Assembly (NCBI GenBank): GCA_945906755.1
Contig: CAMDRJ010000009.1
Span: forward strand, 1-37,242
Source of the DNA: Klebsiella pneumoniae
Lineage (GTDB): Bacteria > Pseudomonadota > Gammaproteobacteria > Burkholderiales > SG8-39
DNA: 37,242 bases
Direction of reading: 5' to 3'
Part shown: positions 8,649 to 18,082 of the stretch, in pieces
How positions within the stretch are numbered: the stretch's first letter is position 1
How the letters are laid out: the number at the start of each line of letters is the position of its first letter
Notes under the pieces: model-generated
What the model was told of the DNA's origin: nothing
What the model saw: only the letters and a program-made list of their open reading frames with translations
Databases searched by the model: none
Made by a program: the position numbers and the translations under genes

Positions 8649-9824
8649 TTACGGTCGCCTCCTCGCGTCCCGAGCCTTATGCTCGGCAAGCCACGCCACC
8701 AAGTGCGCCGCGATGCGCTCTGAAGCACGCCCGTCCCAAAACTTCGGTACGCGCCCGCCCTTGCCGCCGGCGCGAAGGATCTCATCGACGAGGCGAAGAA
8801 TCAGTACACGGTCGGCACCCACCAGCGTGTTGGATCCTTCGTCGATCGTAATCGGACGCTCGGTGTTATCGCGCATCGTCAGACAGGGAACCGCAAGTGC
8901 AGTTGTTTCTTCCTGGATGCCGCCTGAATCGGTGAGGACCAGCAAGGCGCCATCCATCAGTCCCAGCATTTCCAAATAGCCCTGCGGCGGCAAGCATGCG
9001 ATCCGTGCCGACGCCAGCGCCGATGTGAGCCCGAACCGCTCAATATTCGCGCGAGTGCGTGGATGCAATGGCCAAATAAGCGGTACGCGCCTGCTCACTT
9101 CGACCAGCGTGCCGATCGCCGCACGCAGAGCCCCCACGTCATCAACATTGGACGGGCGATGCAGTGTCACCACGCCATAGCCCTTGCACTTGCCAAATAA
9201 CGACGGATCGATGTTTCCCTTCGACAAGGTCTGCGCGACCGGAATCGCTCTGGCCCGACTTGAGAGCAATGAATCGATCATCACATTGCCGACGAAGTGC
9301 ACACGATCAGCGCCAATGCCTTCCCGAGTGAGGTTGCCAAGCGCTGTCTCCCCGGTCGTGTAAAGAACATCGGAAATCTGGTCGGTGAGGATGCGATTGA
9401 TCTCCTCTGGCATCGCGCGATCAAAGCTACGCAGCCCAGCCTCGACGTGCACCACTGGAACCTGTTTCTTGGCCGCCACGAGTGCGCATGCGATCGTTGA
9501 ATTGACATCGCCGACAACCACGACGCAGCTGGGTTTGTGGGCATCCACGACCGGCTCGAATCGGCGCATGACCTCGGCCGTTTGCACTGCATGCGATGCC
9601 GATCCGACTTCCAGATTGACATCTGGATTAGGCAACGCGAGGTCTTGAAAAAGCTGATCGCTCATCGCTGCGTCGTAGTGCTGACCGGTGTGTACGAGCA
9701 GCGCTTTCGGCGCACCGGCTTGTGCACCCAGCGCACGCAGGATCGGCGCCATCTTCATGAAGTTCGGCCGCGCACCGACGATGCAAAGGATGGGGCGGGA
9801 TTCGTGTCCTGGTACTGTCATCAT
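8649..9824 (-). CDS. wecB: UDP-N-acetylglucosamine 2-epimerase (non-hydrolysing)
   Basis: IVGARPNFMKMAPILRAL, VHTGQHYD, VVGDVNST, HVEAGLRSFDRAMPEEINR, TDSGGIQEE motifs. Confidence 0.95.
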   Translation of the reverse strand: MMTVPGHESRPILCIVGARPNFMKMAPILRALGAQAGAPKALLVHTGQHYDAAMSDQLFQDLALPNPDVNLEVGSASHAVQTAEVMRRFEPVVDAHKPSCVVVVGDVNSTIACALVAAKKQVPVVHVEAGLRSFDRAMPEEINRILTDQISDVLYTTGETALGNLTREGIGADRVHFVGNVMIDSLLSSRARAIPVAQTLSKGNIDPSLFGKCKGYGVVTLHRPSNVDDVGALRAAIGTLVEVSRRVPLIWPLHPRTRANIERFGLTSALASARIACLPPQGYLEMLGLMDGALLVLTDSGGIQEETTALAVPCLTMRDNTERPITIDEGSNTLVGADRVLILRLVDEILRAGGKGGRVPKFWDGRASERIAAHLVAWLAEHKARDARRRP

Positions 9825-9976
9825 TGAATCGCTCTGACTCCTGAAGCCAATGCTTCATCCACTGATTGGGATGGCGCCGTTTCCACATACCGGACTGTTG
9901 CTGGCCGCACCACACACGCTGCGGCAAGCATCGCGGCAAGGACCACTGCCGCCGCCGTTCGAATAATCGATTTCAT
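9821..9976 (-). CDS. 51-aa small lipoprotein-like protein overlapping the wecB start
   Basis: Not in the ORF track (<60 aa). Translation MKSIIRTAAAVVLAAMLAAACVVRPATVRYVETAPSQSVDEALASGVRAIQ*; GAGGAG Shine-Dalgarno 7 nt upstream; stop overlaps the wecB start (CAATGATG). Confidence 0.7.
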   Translation of the reverse strand: MKSIIRTAAAVVLAAMLAAACVVRPATVRYVETAPSQSVDEALASGVRAIQ

Positions 9977-10200
9977 GTTGCTCCTCAATGCGGCCGGGTT
10001 CGAGAGCGATCAGCGCCGACACGATCAATCTGCGATCGCGCATTGCGGCGGGGACGCCTTGATCCTAGACGCCGTGATCCTAGACGATTTGATCGTGGCG
10101 GTACCGTCTGGAGAAAGCAGATTCGCGAAGTAATCAACCCGATGCCGAAAATCGCGCCGAAGAAAAATTCGTCGGCGCTATTGGCGATCTAAAGTGTGAT

Positions 10201-10219
10201 CGCGCGTAGCGGACGCGCG
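10201..10219 (-). terminator. stem-loop just after livF (possible terminator)
   Basis: CGCGCGT-agcgg-ACGCGCG perfect 7-bp stem located 2 nt beyond the livF stop codon; no clear U-tract. Confidence 0.45.
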
Positions 10220-10221
10220 GC

Positions 10222-10866
10222 TCAGCCCGCCACAATGCTGCCGCGCTCGATGACGAACTTGCGATCAAGCAGTGGCGCGACGTGGATGTCGTTCGACTCG
10301 GCCACCAGTACCGATTCGCCCTTCTTTTTCAGGTCGGACATGATCTCGACCATGCGCTGCGCAAATACCGGCGCGATGCCTTCGCTTGGCTCATCAAGCA
10401 TCAAGAGGCGCGTGCCCGCCATCAGCGCGCGGGCGAAGGCAACGAACTTTTGTTGTCCGCCGGAAAGCTCGGTAGCACCGCGCATACGAAAGGCCTTCAC
10501 CTCCGGCATGAGCTGATAGATCCACTCGAGACGTTGCTGAGCGTCCTTGGCACCGGTGGTCCAGGTCGGCAACAAGATGTTTTCTTCGGCGGTCAGGGCG
10601 GGCACCAGGCGCCGGTCTTCCGGCATGAAACCGATGCCAAGATGCGCGCGCCGGTGTGGGGCTTCCTTGCCAAGATCCGCGCCATTGAACGACAACGTAC
10701 CGCTACGTGCTGCCAACGCACCCATAACAGCACGCATCAGGGTAGTCTTGCCGGCGCCATTGCGGCCGATCAGCCCGCACATGGTGCCCGCTGGCACTTC
10801 GAGATTGATATCGCGCAGGATCTGCGTGGGGCCGATATCGACGGCAAGGCCTGCGAGCTTAAGCAT
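10222..10866 (-). CDS. livF: branched-chain/amide-type ABC transporter ATP-binding protein
   Basis: GRNGAGKTTLM Walker A; LSGGQQKFVAFARALM signature; LLMLDEPSEGIAP Walker B typical of LivF. Confidence 0.93.
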   Translation of the reverse strand: MLKLAGLAVDIGPTQILRDINLEVPAGTMCGLIGRNGAGKTTLMRAVMGALAARSGTLSFNGADLGKEAPHRRAHLGIGFMPEDRRLVPALTAEENILLPTWTTGAKDAQQRLEWIYQLMPEVKAFRMRGATELSGGQQKFVAFARALMAGTRLLMLDEPSEGIAPVFAQRMVEIMSDLKKKGESVLVAESNDIHVAPLLDRKFVIERGSIVAG

Positions 10867-11635
10867 GCGCCGGACCCCGTGTGCGGTGATGCTCTTGACC
10901 GATGACGAATTCCTTCACCTTGGGATCTTGGAGTGCCACCGCGGCCGGGGCATCGCAGATGATTTCGCCTTGATAGAACGCGAGCACGCGGCTTACATAG
11001 CGTTCGACGATCTCCATGTCGTGCTCGATGAACAGCACGGTGGTCTTTTCTTCGCGCAGCGCCGCCATGATGATGTCCATGATGCCGAATTTCTCTTCGA
11101 CGCTGATGCCACTGGTTGGCTCATCGAGCATCAGGAGCTTTGGTTTGCGCACGGTGGCCATCGCGATGTCCAGCAGCTTTCGCACGCCTTGGGGCAGTGC
11201 AGTGGCGCGCACATCGCGATACTCGCTGATCCGGTAACGCGCCAATTGCGCTTCGACGCGTTGGGTGCGCGCGGCATTTTCGATGTTACGCAGCAAACCC
11301 CAGCCGCGTTCTTCGGCAATGCCATAGGCGATCAGCATGTTCTCGAAAACAGTTTCGGAGGTAAATACCTGCGCCACCTGGAACGAGCGGCAAACGCCCA
11401 GCTTGGTGATGTCGCGGGGCTTCAAGCCGACGATATTCTTGCCGAGGAACTCGATCGCGCCCGCCGAGGGCTTGAGGTAGCCGGTCACCATGTTGACGAA
11501 CGTGGTCTTGCCGGCGCCATTGGCACCGATGACGCCAATCGTTTCGCCTTCGGCGATATTGACGTTGATGTTGGCGGCCGCGACCACACCGCCGAAGGTC
11601 TTGTGCAAATCGCGGACATCGAGCACGGTACTCAT
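10859..11635 (-). CDS. livG: branched-chain/amide-type ABC transporter ATP-binding protein
   Basis: MSTVLDVRDLHKTFGGVVAAANIN; GANGAGKTTFVN; LMLDEPTSG; C-terminal IGQEH LivG-like. Confidence 0.93.
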   Translation of the reverse strand: MSTVLDVRDLHKTFGGVVAAANINVNIAEGETIGVIGANGAGKTTFVNMVTGYLKPSAGAIEFLGKNIVGLKPRDITKLGVCRSFQVAQVFTSETVFENMLIAYGIAEERGWGLLRNIENAARTQRVEAQLARYRISEYRDVRATALPQGVRKLLDIAMATVRKPKLLMLDEPTSGISVEEKFGIMDIIMAALREEKTTVLFIEHDMEIVERYVSRVLAFYQGEIICDAPAAVALQDPKVKEFVIGQEHHRTRGPAHA

Positions 11636-12582
11636 GACGTCTTGGCATTCCGCAGCCGCGCCATCACCGACCACAACCCGTTCGGCAGGAACATGATGAT
11701 GAGCAGCAACGCGCCACCCATAATCAATTGCCAGAGTTTCGGCGAATATTGGAACGCGAGACTCCGAATGATTTCGAACACGAACGCGCCGATGTAAGTA
11801 GCCGCGACATTCCCCGTGCCGCTCAAGATCGTGATGAAGACGAACTCACCCGAGACGGTCCAGTAAGCCATTGAATCCGGATCGACGATGCCAACCGTCA
11901 TGCCCATCAACACGCCACCGAAACCGGCGAGCAATGCGGAGATCACGTACTTCACATGCACAGCGCGGTGCGCCGAGTAACCGAGATATTCGAGCCGGAT
12001 TTCATTTTCGCGCACGGCGGTGCTCATCGCGCCCAAGGTCGACTTCATGTAGAGATGCACCGCAACCGAGAAAAGCCAGGTCAGCACGATCGCGAAGAAG
12101 TAGATCGCAAGCTTGCTTTGATCGCCGGCGAACACCATGCCGAAGAATCGCGGTGCGGCGATCGACAGGCCATCGGTGCTGCCCAATGCTTCGGTTTTGG
12201 CGAGCAAGCCCCACAGCACCATCGAAAACGCCATGTTGAGCAGCGCAAAGAAAATGCCGCGATATTGGCGCAGCAAAAATCCAAGCAGGAAGGCGAGCAC
12301 GCCGCTTGCGATCAATCCGGCGGCGACCATCGCAAATGCATCATTCACGATCATGCGCTGCATGAAGACCGCGCCATAGGCGCCCGCCGCGAAATACAAC
12401 GCATGGCCGAAAGAAATCAAGCCGGTGCGCCAGAGCACCAGCAGGCCAAGCGCCACCGCACCGCGCGCAAAGCTCTGCAAGAAGATGAAGAGCATCCAAT
12501 TCGGAATCAATGCGGCCAACACCGCCAATACGACGGCGGCAATCGACAATCCGATGACGGTGCGATCGGCAAGGCGGTTCAT
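11632..12582 (-). CDS. livM: branched-chain/amide-type ABC transporter permease
   Basis: Multi-TM protein; HALYFAAGAYGAVFM, ENEIRLEYLGYSAHRAVHVKYVISALLAGFGGVL motif. Confidence 0.92.
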   Translation of the reverse strand: MNRLADRTVIGLSIAAVVLAVLAALIPNWMLFIFLQSFARGAVALGLLVLWRTGLISFGHALYFAAGAYGAVFMQRMIVNDAFAMVAAGLIASGVLAFLLGFLLRQYRGIFFALLNMAFSMVLWGLLAKTEALGSTDGLSIAAPRFFGMVFAGDQSKLAIYFFAIVLTWLFSVAVHLYMKSTLGAMSTAVRENEIRLEYLGYSAHRAVHVKYVISALLAGFGGVLMGMTVGIVDPDSMAYWTVSGEFVFITILSGTGNVAATYIGAFVFEIIRSLAFQYSPKLWQLIMGGALLLIIMFLPNGLWSVMARLRNAKTS

Positions 12583-13475
12583 ATCTTCCTCGCCTTCACT
12601 GGCACGAACAGGCCTTCCGGACGGAAGATCAGCACGCCGGCCATGATGATGTAGATCACGAACAACTCAATCGACGGCAACAGATGCACCGCCGCCGCGC
12701 GCGAAATGCCGACGATCACCGCACCAATCAGCGCGCCGGGAATGCTGCCCATACCGCCGATCACCACCACGGCAAACGCGATGACGATGACCTCAACGCC
12801 GATCCCGGGCAACACCGAAATGGTCGGTGCGAGGTAAGCACCGCCCAGTGCCGCAAGGATGGAACCAAGGATGAACGTGGTGAGAAATACCGCAGTCACG
12901 TTGATGCCCATGGCGCGGCTCACTTCACGATCGTAAATCACCGCAAGCAGCATCTTGCCCCAGGTGGTGCGACGCAGCGCGTACCAAAGCGACAGCGCCA
13001 ACACGCCTGAAATCGCGATCATCGACAGATTGTAATTATCGAATTTGAGCCCGGCGATTTGCGTAGCGCCCAGCTCCTGCACCGGTTGCACGGCGTAATA
13101 AGGATCGGTGCCCCAGATAAGAAGGATCACATCCTCCAAGGCGAGGAATGCCGCGAACGTCGCGAGCACCACGATGTGTTCATCGCGATCGTACAAATAC
13201 TTGAGGAGACAACGCTCGATGATCAATCCGAGCACGATGCCGACGACTGCCGCCGACACCACGATAATGAGAAAGCCGCCGTATGCGGGCCATCCAGCCT
13301 TGTACCAGGCGCCGATCAGCATGGCGGCCAGATACGCGCCGAACGCGAAGAACGAACCGTGCGCCGTGTTGAGAACGCGCTGGACACCGAAGATGACGGT
13401 AAGCCCTACCGCCACCATGAACAGGTAAGACGCGTAGACAAGCCCGTCGACCAGAATAACTGCGAGCAATTGCAC
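12579..13475 (-). CDS. livH: branched-chain/amide-type ABC transporter permease
   Basis: LTVIFGVQRVLNTAHGSFFAFGAY; AVVVIGGMGSIPGALIGAVIVG. Confidence 0.93.
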   Translation of the reverse strand: MQLLAVILVDGLVYASYLFMVAVGLTVIFGVQRVLNTAHGSFFAFGAYLAAMLIGAWYKAGWPAYGGFLIIVVSAAVVGIVLGLIIERCLLKYLYDRDEHIVVLATFAAFLALEDVILLIWGTDPYYAVQPVQELGATQIAGLKFDNYNLSMIAISGVLALSLWYALRRTTWGKMLLAVIYDREVSRAMGINVTAVFLTTFILGSILAALGGAYLAPTISVLPGIGVEVIVIAFAVVVIGGMGSIPGALIGAVIVGISRAAAVHLLPSIELFVIYIIMAGVLIFRPEGLFVPVKARKI

Positions 13476-13524
13476 GAAGTGAGCCTTGCGAGTGAAGCGC
13501 GAATAGTGAGCTACAGGAGCTTCA

Positions 13525-13547
13525 CCGGAAGCGGGACGCGCTTCCGG
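13525..13547. repeat. perfect 9-bp stem-loop in the SBP-livH spacer
   Basis: ccggaagcg-ggacg-cgcttccgg. Confidence 0.8.
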
Positions 13548-13580
13548 ATCGGCGTACCTGCGTTAGTTCTTAACTGAACA

Positions 13581-13596
13581 AGGGGGCTCGCCCCCT
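13581..13596. repeat. GC-rich stem-loop in the SBP-livH spacer
   Basis: agggggctcgccccct, self-complementary (AGGGGGC/GCCCCCT). Confidence 0.75.
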
Positions 13597-13620
13597 CGTA
13601 ACTCCCTGAATAGATGGGCA

Positions 13621-13650
13621 CGCTGATTGCGCGGGATAGCTTAATCAGCG
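13621..13650. repeat. 8-bp perfect inverted repeat in the SBP-livH spacer
   Basis: cgctgatt (13621-13628) and aatcagcg (13643-13650). Confidence 0.8.
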
Positions 13651-13702
13651 CTTCCTTAGTTCTTCCGCTGCGGGTGTACGGTGCGGCAAGCCGCGGCCCG
13701 TT

Positions 13703-15034
13703 CTAGCACTTCGCGCCTTTAATGCCGGCCTTGATCCACTCGGTGGAATCGTGCGCGTCGGCCGGGGGATTCACGCAGTCGGCCGGATAGGTGACAACGT
13801 CTCTTACCATCGGCTCGTTCAATTTCATATCCCAGGAGAGAATGCCCCACATATCTTCGGTCACGGCTTGGTGACCTTTGCTCAGCGACATCCGCACCGT
13901 GCCGGCAAGCGAGGTGAAGGTTGCACCACGCAGAGCGGTAATCACTTGATCGGTACTGGGGAACTTGCCGCCGTTGGCCGCCTGCGCGCGGTCATACGCA
14001 TATTTGGCCCCGAGCACGCCTTGCACATATTGATAGGCCGCTTGCGACGGCTGCTCCTTGAAGCGTGCGCGGTATTCGCGTTGGAACCACACGTTGAGGG
14101 GCGATTTGTTGAGTTCGGTCGAGGCATAGATGCCGTACGGCCCGCGCGCGCCAACCAGCGAACCCATCGGGAACTGCTTGCCGAGGCGATAGACCGCGGA
14201 ATCGCCAACCGTGAAGAGGAACAGCTTGTTATCGAACAGCCCGCGCGGCTGCCCCTGGAAAATCAATGATTCGATATCGCCACCCCATACGCTGGAGTGC
14301 ACGATCTGCTCGGGCGCGCGCAGCATCGCCGAGATTTCCGAACCGAACTGGCCACCGAATAGTTTCGGAAACTGCGGCGCGGTCGTCTGGATCATCTTGG
14401 GCGCCAGCACTTTCATCGACATATCGAAGTCACGCCAGGAATCCTGACCCCAGGCGTAGTTCGGATTGACCCCGGTGTAGCCGTTCTTGTCGCCATACTT
14501 GGCCACGACATACCGGGCCAGCGACAGATTGCTCGCGACCGCATGGTTCATGGTGCGGAACACGTACTTCGGTTCTTTCACCAATTCTTCGAAAACCCGC
14601 GGCGTACCGCAGATCGTAAGCAGCGTGAGAACCTTCAGCTCTTCGGCGACCGGCGCGACGGCGGAACAGCTGCCTGAAGAGACGTAGCCCACCACGATAT
14701 CGACGTTCTCTTTTTGCACCTTGTTGCGCAGTTCGGCGACCTGCTTGGTATTGCCGCCCGACTCGTCATAGATCAGGGTCTTGACGCGCGCACCGCCCAT
14801 GCCTTTGGTGTTGTAGGGGGCCGGCATCGTGCCGGCATTGATCGCATCGATGACCAGTTCGACGCCCTGCTTGCCGGGCACGCCGAAGGCAGGACCGCCC
14901 GCGCCGGTCGTAAAGGTGGGCACCGCCATGGTGATTTCGTCTTTGGCGAGCGCACTGCCCGATCCCATCACCAGCGCCGTAACGAGCGAAGCGCCCAGCG
15001 CGCGTGTGATGCCCCGAAACTTAAGCGTATGCAT
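13703..15034 (-). CDS. Liv-type ABC transporter periplasmic substrate-binding protein
   Basis: Signal peptide MHTLKFRGITRALGASLVTALVMGSGSALA; KQGVELVIDAIN..KTLIYDESGGNTKQVAELRNKV; first gene of the liv operon; strong AAGGAGG upstream. Confidence 0.9.
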   Translation of the reverse strand: MHTLKFRGITRALGASLVTALVMGSGSALAKDEITMAVPTFTTGAGGPAFGVPGKQGVELVIDAINAGTMPAPYNTKGMGGARVKTLIYDESGGNTKQVAELRNKVQKENVDIVVGYVSSGSCSAVAPVAEELKVLTLLTICGTPRVFEELVKEPKYVFRTMNHAVASNLSLARYVVAKYGDKNGYTGVNPNYAWGQDSWRDFDMSMKVLAPKMIQTTAPQFPKLFGGQFGSEISAMLRAPEQIVHSSVWGGDIESLIFQGQPRGLFDNKLFLFTVGDSAVYRLGKQFPMGSLVGARGPYGIYASTELNKSPLNVWFQREYRARFKEQPSQAAYQYVQGVLGAKYAYDRAQAANGGKFPSTDQVITALRGATFTSLAGTVRMSLSKGHQAVTEDMWGILSWDMKLNEPMVRDVVTYPADCVNPPADAHDSTEWIKAGIKGAKC

Positions 15035-15165
15035 TCCATCCTCCTTAAAGACCTGCTTGAATCGCCGAAGACTATCACTTGCCGGGATGGTCTGTCACTC
15101 GGGAGACAATGAGGATCGCCTTTGCGCCGCTTCGCGCCAATGCTGCGATGCACCGTTGCACGGCC

Positions 15166-15189
15166 CTTGGTGTCTTGGCGCCTTGGTGG
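15166..15189 (+). repeat. three tandem 8-bp units CTTGGTGT/CTTGGCGC/CTTGGTGG
   Basis: Read directly; followed by TTCAA. Confidence 0.75.
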
Positions 15190-15220
15190 TTCAATAGGGC
15201 CGACAGTAGCACCGGGGAAA

Positions 15221-16399
15221 ATGATGAACGACCTACAGCAACGCGAAGCAATGATCGAGCGCGCCAAAGCCATGGTGCCGGCACTACGCGAGCGTGCCTC
15301 CCAGGCAGAAAAGGATCGCGCCATCGCCCGCGCGACCCACGAGGCATTCATCGAGGCGGGGTTTTATCGTATTCATCAGCCCAAGCGCTTTGGCGGGTTT
15401 GAGATGGATCTGTCGATGATGATCGATCTCGCCGCGGAACTAGGCCGCGGTTGCGGGTCGAGTTGCTGGATCTTCACCAATCTGGCGATCCAGAATTTCA
15501 TTCTTGGCATGCACTATCCCAAGACGCAGGAAGAAGTGTGGGGAACGCGGGGCGACGGATTGATCGCGTCATCGTTTCCGGCCAAAGGCGGCAAGGCCCG
15601 CAAGGCGGACGGCGGCATCATCGTCGATGGACTCTGGAGCTTCGCAAGCGGCGTCGATTTCGCGGACTGGAACAATCTGCAAGTGTTCGTGCCACAGGAA
15701 AGCGGGCCGCCGCAGCACCGGTTTGCGTTGGCGCCAAAGTCTGACTACACGGTGGTCGACGATTGGTTCTCGGGTGGACTCGCCGGCACCGGCAGCCGTT
15801 CGATCCGCTTCGACAACTGTTTCATTCCAGATCACCGAACGCTACCCAGCACATTAATCATGGGTGGCGCAACGCCCGGCAGCGCTGCCAATCCCTCGCC
15901 GCTTTATCGAATCCCGCCTCTCACCATCGGCACCAAGGTGTTCGGCGGGCCGGCACTTGGTATTGCGCGCGGCGCACTCGAAGACATAACAAACGAAATG
16001 CGCACCCGGAAGAACGTCGCCGGCATCGCCATGAGCGAACTGCCGACCGTGCAGGTGCGCGTGGCCGAGGCGGGGGCCGAAATCGAAGCGGCGTGGGCCT
16101 TGCTCATCAAGGACTGCCATGATGCGTTCGCCCTCGCCGCCAGCGGCAAGGTCCCCGAGATCGATCAACGTGCCAGGTGGCGGCTCAACAATGCCTTTGC
16201 CGGGCAACTTTGCTTGCGCGCGGTAGAACGGCTGCACCCGCTGGTGGGCGCGCGGGGGCTGGAGGCCGACAGCCCGTTCCAACGCGCCTGGCGCGACATT
16301 CACGCAGCGGTGCTGCAGATCACGATGTCGTGGGACATCCAGTCGGTGAATGCGGGCCGCATCCGGTTTGGGCTGCCGTCGATGGATCCACGGGTTTAG
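15221..16399 (+). CDS. acyl-CoA-dehydrogenase-fold flavin-dependent monooxygenase/hydroxylase
   Basis: MMNDLQQREAMIERAKAMVPALRERA...HEAFIEAGFYRIHQPKRFGGFEMDLSMMIDLAAELGRGCGSSCWI, HpaB-C2/DszC/HsaA-type pattern; WSFASGVDFADW. Confidence 0.82.
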   Translation: MMNDLQQREAMIERAKAMVPALRERASQAEKDRAIARATHEAFIEAGFYRIHQPKRFGGFEMDLSMMIDLAAELGRGCGSSCWIFTNLAIQNFILGMHYPKTQEEVWGTRGDGLIASSFPAKGGKARKADGGIIVDGLWSFASGVDFADWNNLQVFVPQESGPPQHRFALAPKSDYTVVDDWFSGGLAGTGSRSIRFDNCFIPDHRTLPSTLIMGGATPGSAANPSPLYRIPPLTIGTKVFGGPALGIARGALEDITNEMRTRKNVAGIAMSELPTVQVRVAEAGAEIEAAWALLIKDCHDAFALAASGKVPEIDQRARWRLNNAFAGQLCLRAVERLHPLVGARGLEADSPFQRAWRDIHAAVLQITMSWDIQSVNAGRIRFGLPSMDPRV

Positions 16400-16459
16400 G
16401 GAATGCGGTGCGTGCCCGGCGCTTCATTTGCGAACGCGGCGATCGACTAGGAATACGCC

Positions 16460-18082
16460 GTGGCGACATCACCTGAGGAGCATGTTCCAGTCTTGATTGT
16501 CGGGGGCGGTCCGGTTGGACTCTCGCTCGCGATCGATCTTGCGTGGCGGGGCGTCGCCTGCATGCTGGTCGAGCGGCGCGATGGATCGATTCCATTGCCG
16601 AAGATGAACGGCGTCAATGCGCGCACGATGGAGTTCTGCCGCCGTTGGGGTCTTGCCGATCGTGTGCGCAATGGGGGTTGGCCGCGCGACTATCCGCGCC
16701 GCATGCAGTACGTGACCAATCTGCGCAGCCCGCCGCTGCACGTCATCGACTTCGGGACCGATGCGGATCGCAAGCCCGCAGCCACGACGCCTGAGCATTT
16801 TCAACGCTGCCCGCAGACGTGGTTCGATCCAATTCTCCGTGAGCACGCCGCCAGTTTCACGACGAATCGCCTGCTCTATCGTACGAACCTCGATCGGTTC
16901 GAGGATCGTGGGGATGTCGTCATCGCCAGCCTCACCGATCGCGAAACCGGCCGGCAGCGCAATATCGCCGCGGATTATCTGGTCGCGTGCGATGGCGCCA
17001 AAAGCGGCGTGCGCGAGGCGCTTGGCATCACCATGGACGGTTCGCCGCAACTCAGCTTCGAGATCAACGTCTATTTTGAGTGTGCCCAGGTATTCCAGCC
17101 AGGAGAACGGCCGTCGGTCATGAGCTGGCTGTTCGGGCCGCAGGGCATGTGGGGCACGCTATCGGCCATCGATGGCCGCAGCTTGTGGCGTCTCTGGCTC
17201 TCGCGGATGCCAGAGGATACCGATCTCGAAACCTTTGATGGTGCGCAATATGTTCGCGAGGCGATCGGGGCTCATGTGCCATTCAAGATCGTTGGCATGC
17301 TGCCCTGGCAACGCCAACAGCGCGTGGCCAACGAGTTCCGGCGCGGACGCGTGTTTCTTTGCGGCGATGCGTTGCACAACCAAACGCCCACCGGTGGATT
17401 CGGCATGAATACCGGCATCCAGGATGCGGTGGACCTTGCCTGGAAAATTCAAGGCGTGCGGGAAGGTTGGGCACCGGAACGCATTTTCGATAGCTACCAG
17501 ATCGAGCGCCGGCCGGTGGCGGTGCGCAATGTCGACGAGGCGACGTTTACCTTCTCAAAGTTTCTGTCGGTGCCCGCATTGCCCGCGCTATGTGAACCGG
17601 GCGCGAATGGGGATGCGGCACGTGCGCAATTGCAACGCCATTTTACCCAGCACGAGTTCGAACGCGAATACAAGAACGAAGGCATCGTGCTCGGTTACCG
17701 CTACGAGGACTCCCCGCTCTGCGTTCCCGACGGTACGCCCGTGCCGCCCTACCCAGCCATGACGTACACGCCCACTGCGCGGCCCGGCGCACGCGCACCC
17801 CATGCGGTACTCGCTGATGGCCGCTCGACCCTTGATCTATTTGGTCGGACGTTCGTGCTGCTGCGGTTGGGATCGCGACCACCGGACGCTGACAGTCTGG
17901 TGCGCGCCGCCGCCAACCGACGGGTTCCGCTTGAAGTCGTCAATGTTCCCGAGCCACATGTGCTCGCGCTCTATGAGCAACCATTGGTAATGGTTAGGCC
18001 AGATGGGCATGTTGCGTGGCGGGGCGCAAGCGTACCGTCCGATCCCCTACCAATCATCGACACGCTACGAGGTGCCAATTGA
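16460..18082 (+). CDS. class A FAD-dependent aromatic monooxygenase (MhpA/TfdB-like)
   Basis: VLIVGGGPVGLSLAIDLAWRGVACMLVERR; DYLVACDGAKSGVREALGI; FLCGDALHNQTPTGGFGMNTGIQDAVDLAWK. Confidence 0.92.
   Translation: MATSPEEHVPVLIVGGGPVGLSLAIDLAWRGVACMLVERRDGSIPLPKMNGVNARTMEFCRRWGLADRVRNGGWPRDYPRRMQYVTNLRSPPLHVIDFGTDADRKPAATTPEHFQRCPQTWFDPILREHAASFTTNRLLYRTNLDRFEDRGDVVIASLTDRETGRQRNIAADYLVACDGAKSGVREALGITMDGSPQLSFEINVYFECAQVFQPGERPSVMSWLFGPQGMWGTLSAIDGRSLWRLWLSRMPEDTDLETFDGAQYVREAIGAHVPFKIVGMLPWQRQQRVANEFRRGRVFLCGDALHNQTPTGGFGMNTGIQDAVDLAWKIQGVREGWAPERIFDSYQIERRPVAVRNVDEATFTFSKFLSVPALPALCEPGANGDAARAQLQRHFTQHEFEREYKNEGIVLGYRYEDSPLCVPDGTPVPPYPAMTYTPTARPGARAPHAVLADGRSTLDLFGRTFVLLRLGSRPPDADSLVRAAANRRVPLEVVNVPEPHVLALYEQPLVMVRPDGHVAWRGASVPSDPLPIIDTLRGAN

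Noticed and set aside
9866-10192. 108-aa plus-strand ORF containing repeated DPRR
   Set aside because: Overlaps the better-supported minus-strand small lipoprotein; the repeat is explained by the 15-bp DNA repeat.
10547-11797. 416-aa plus-strand ORF
   Set aside because: Antisense shadow of livF/livG/livM, which have clear ABC motifs on the minus strand.
11956-12654. 232-aa plus-strand ORF, rich in His, Arg and Gln
   Set aside because: Antisense to livM; low-complexity composition reflects complementary hydrophobic codons.
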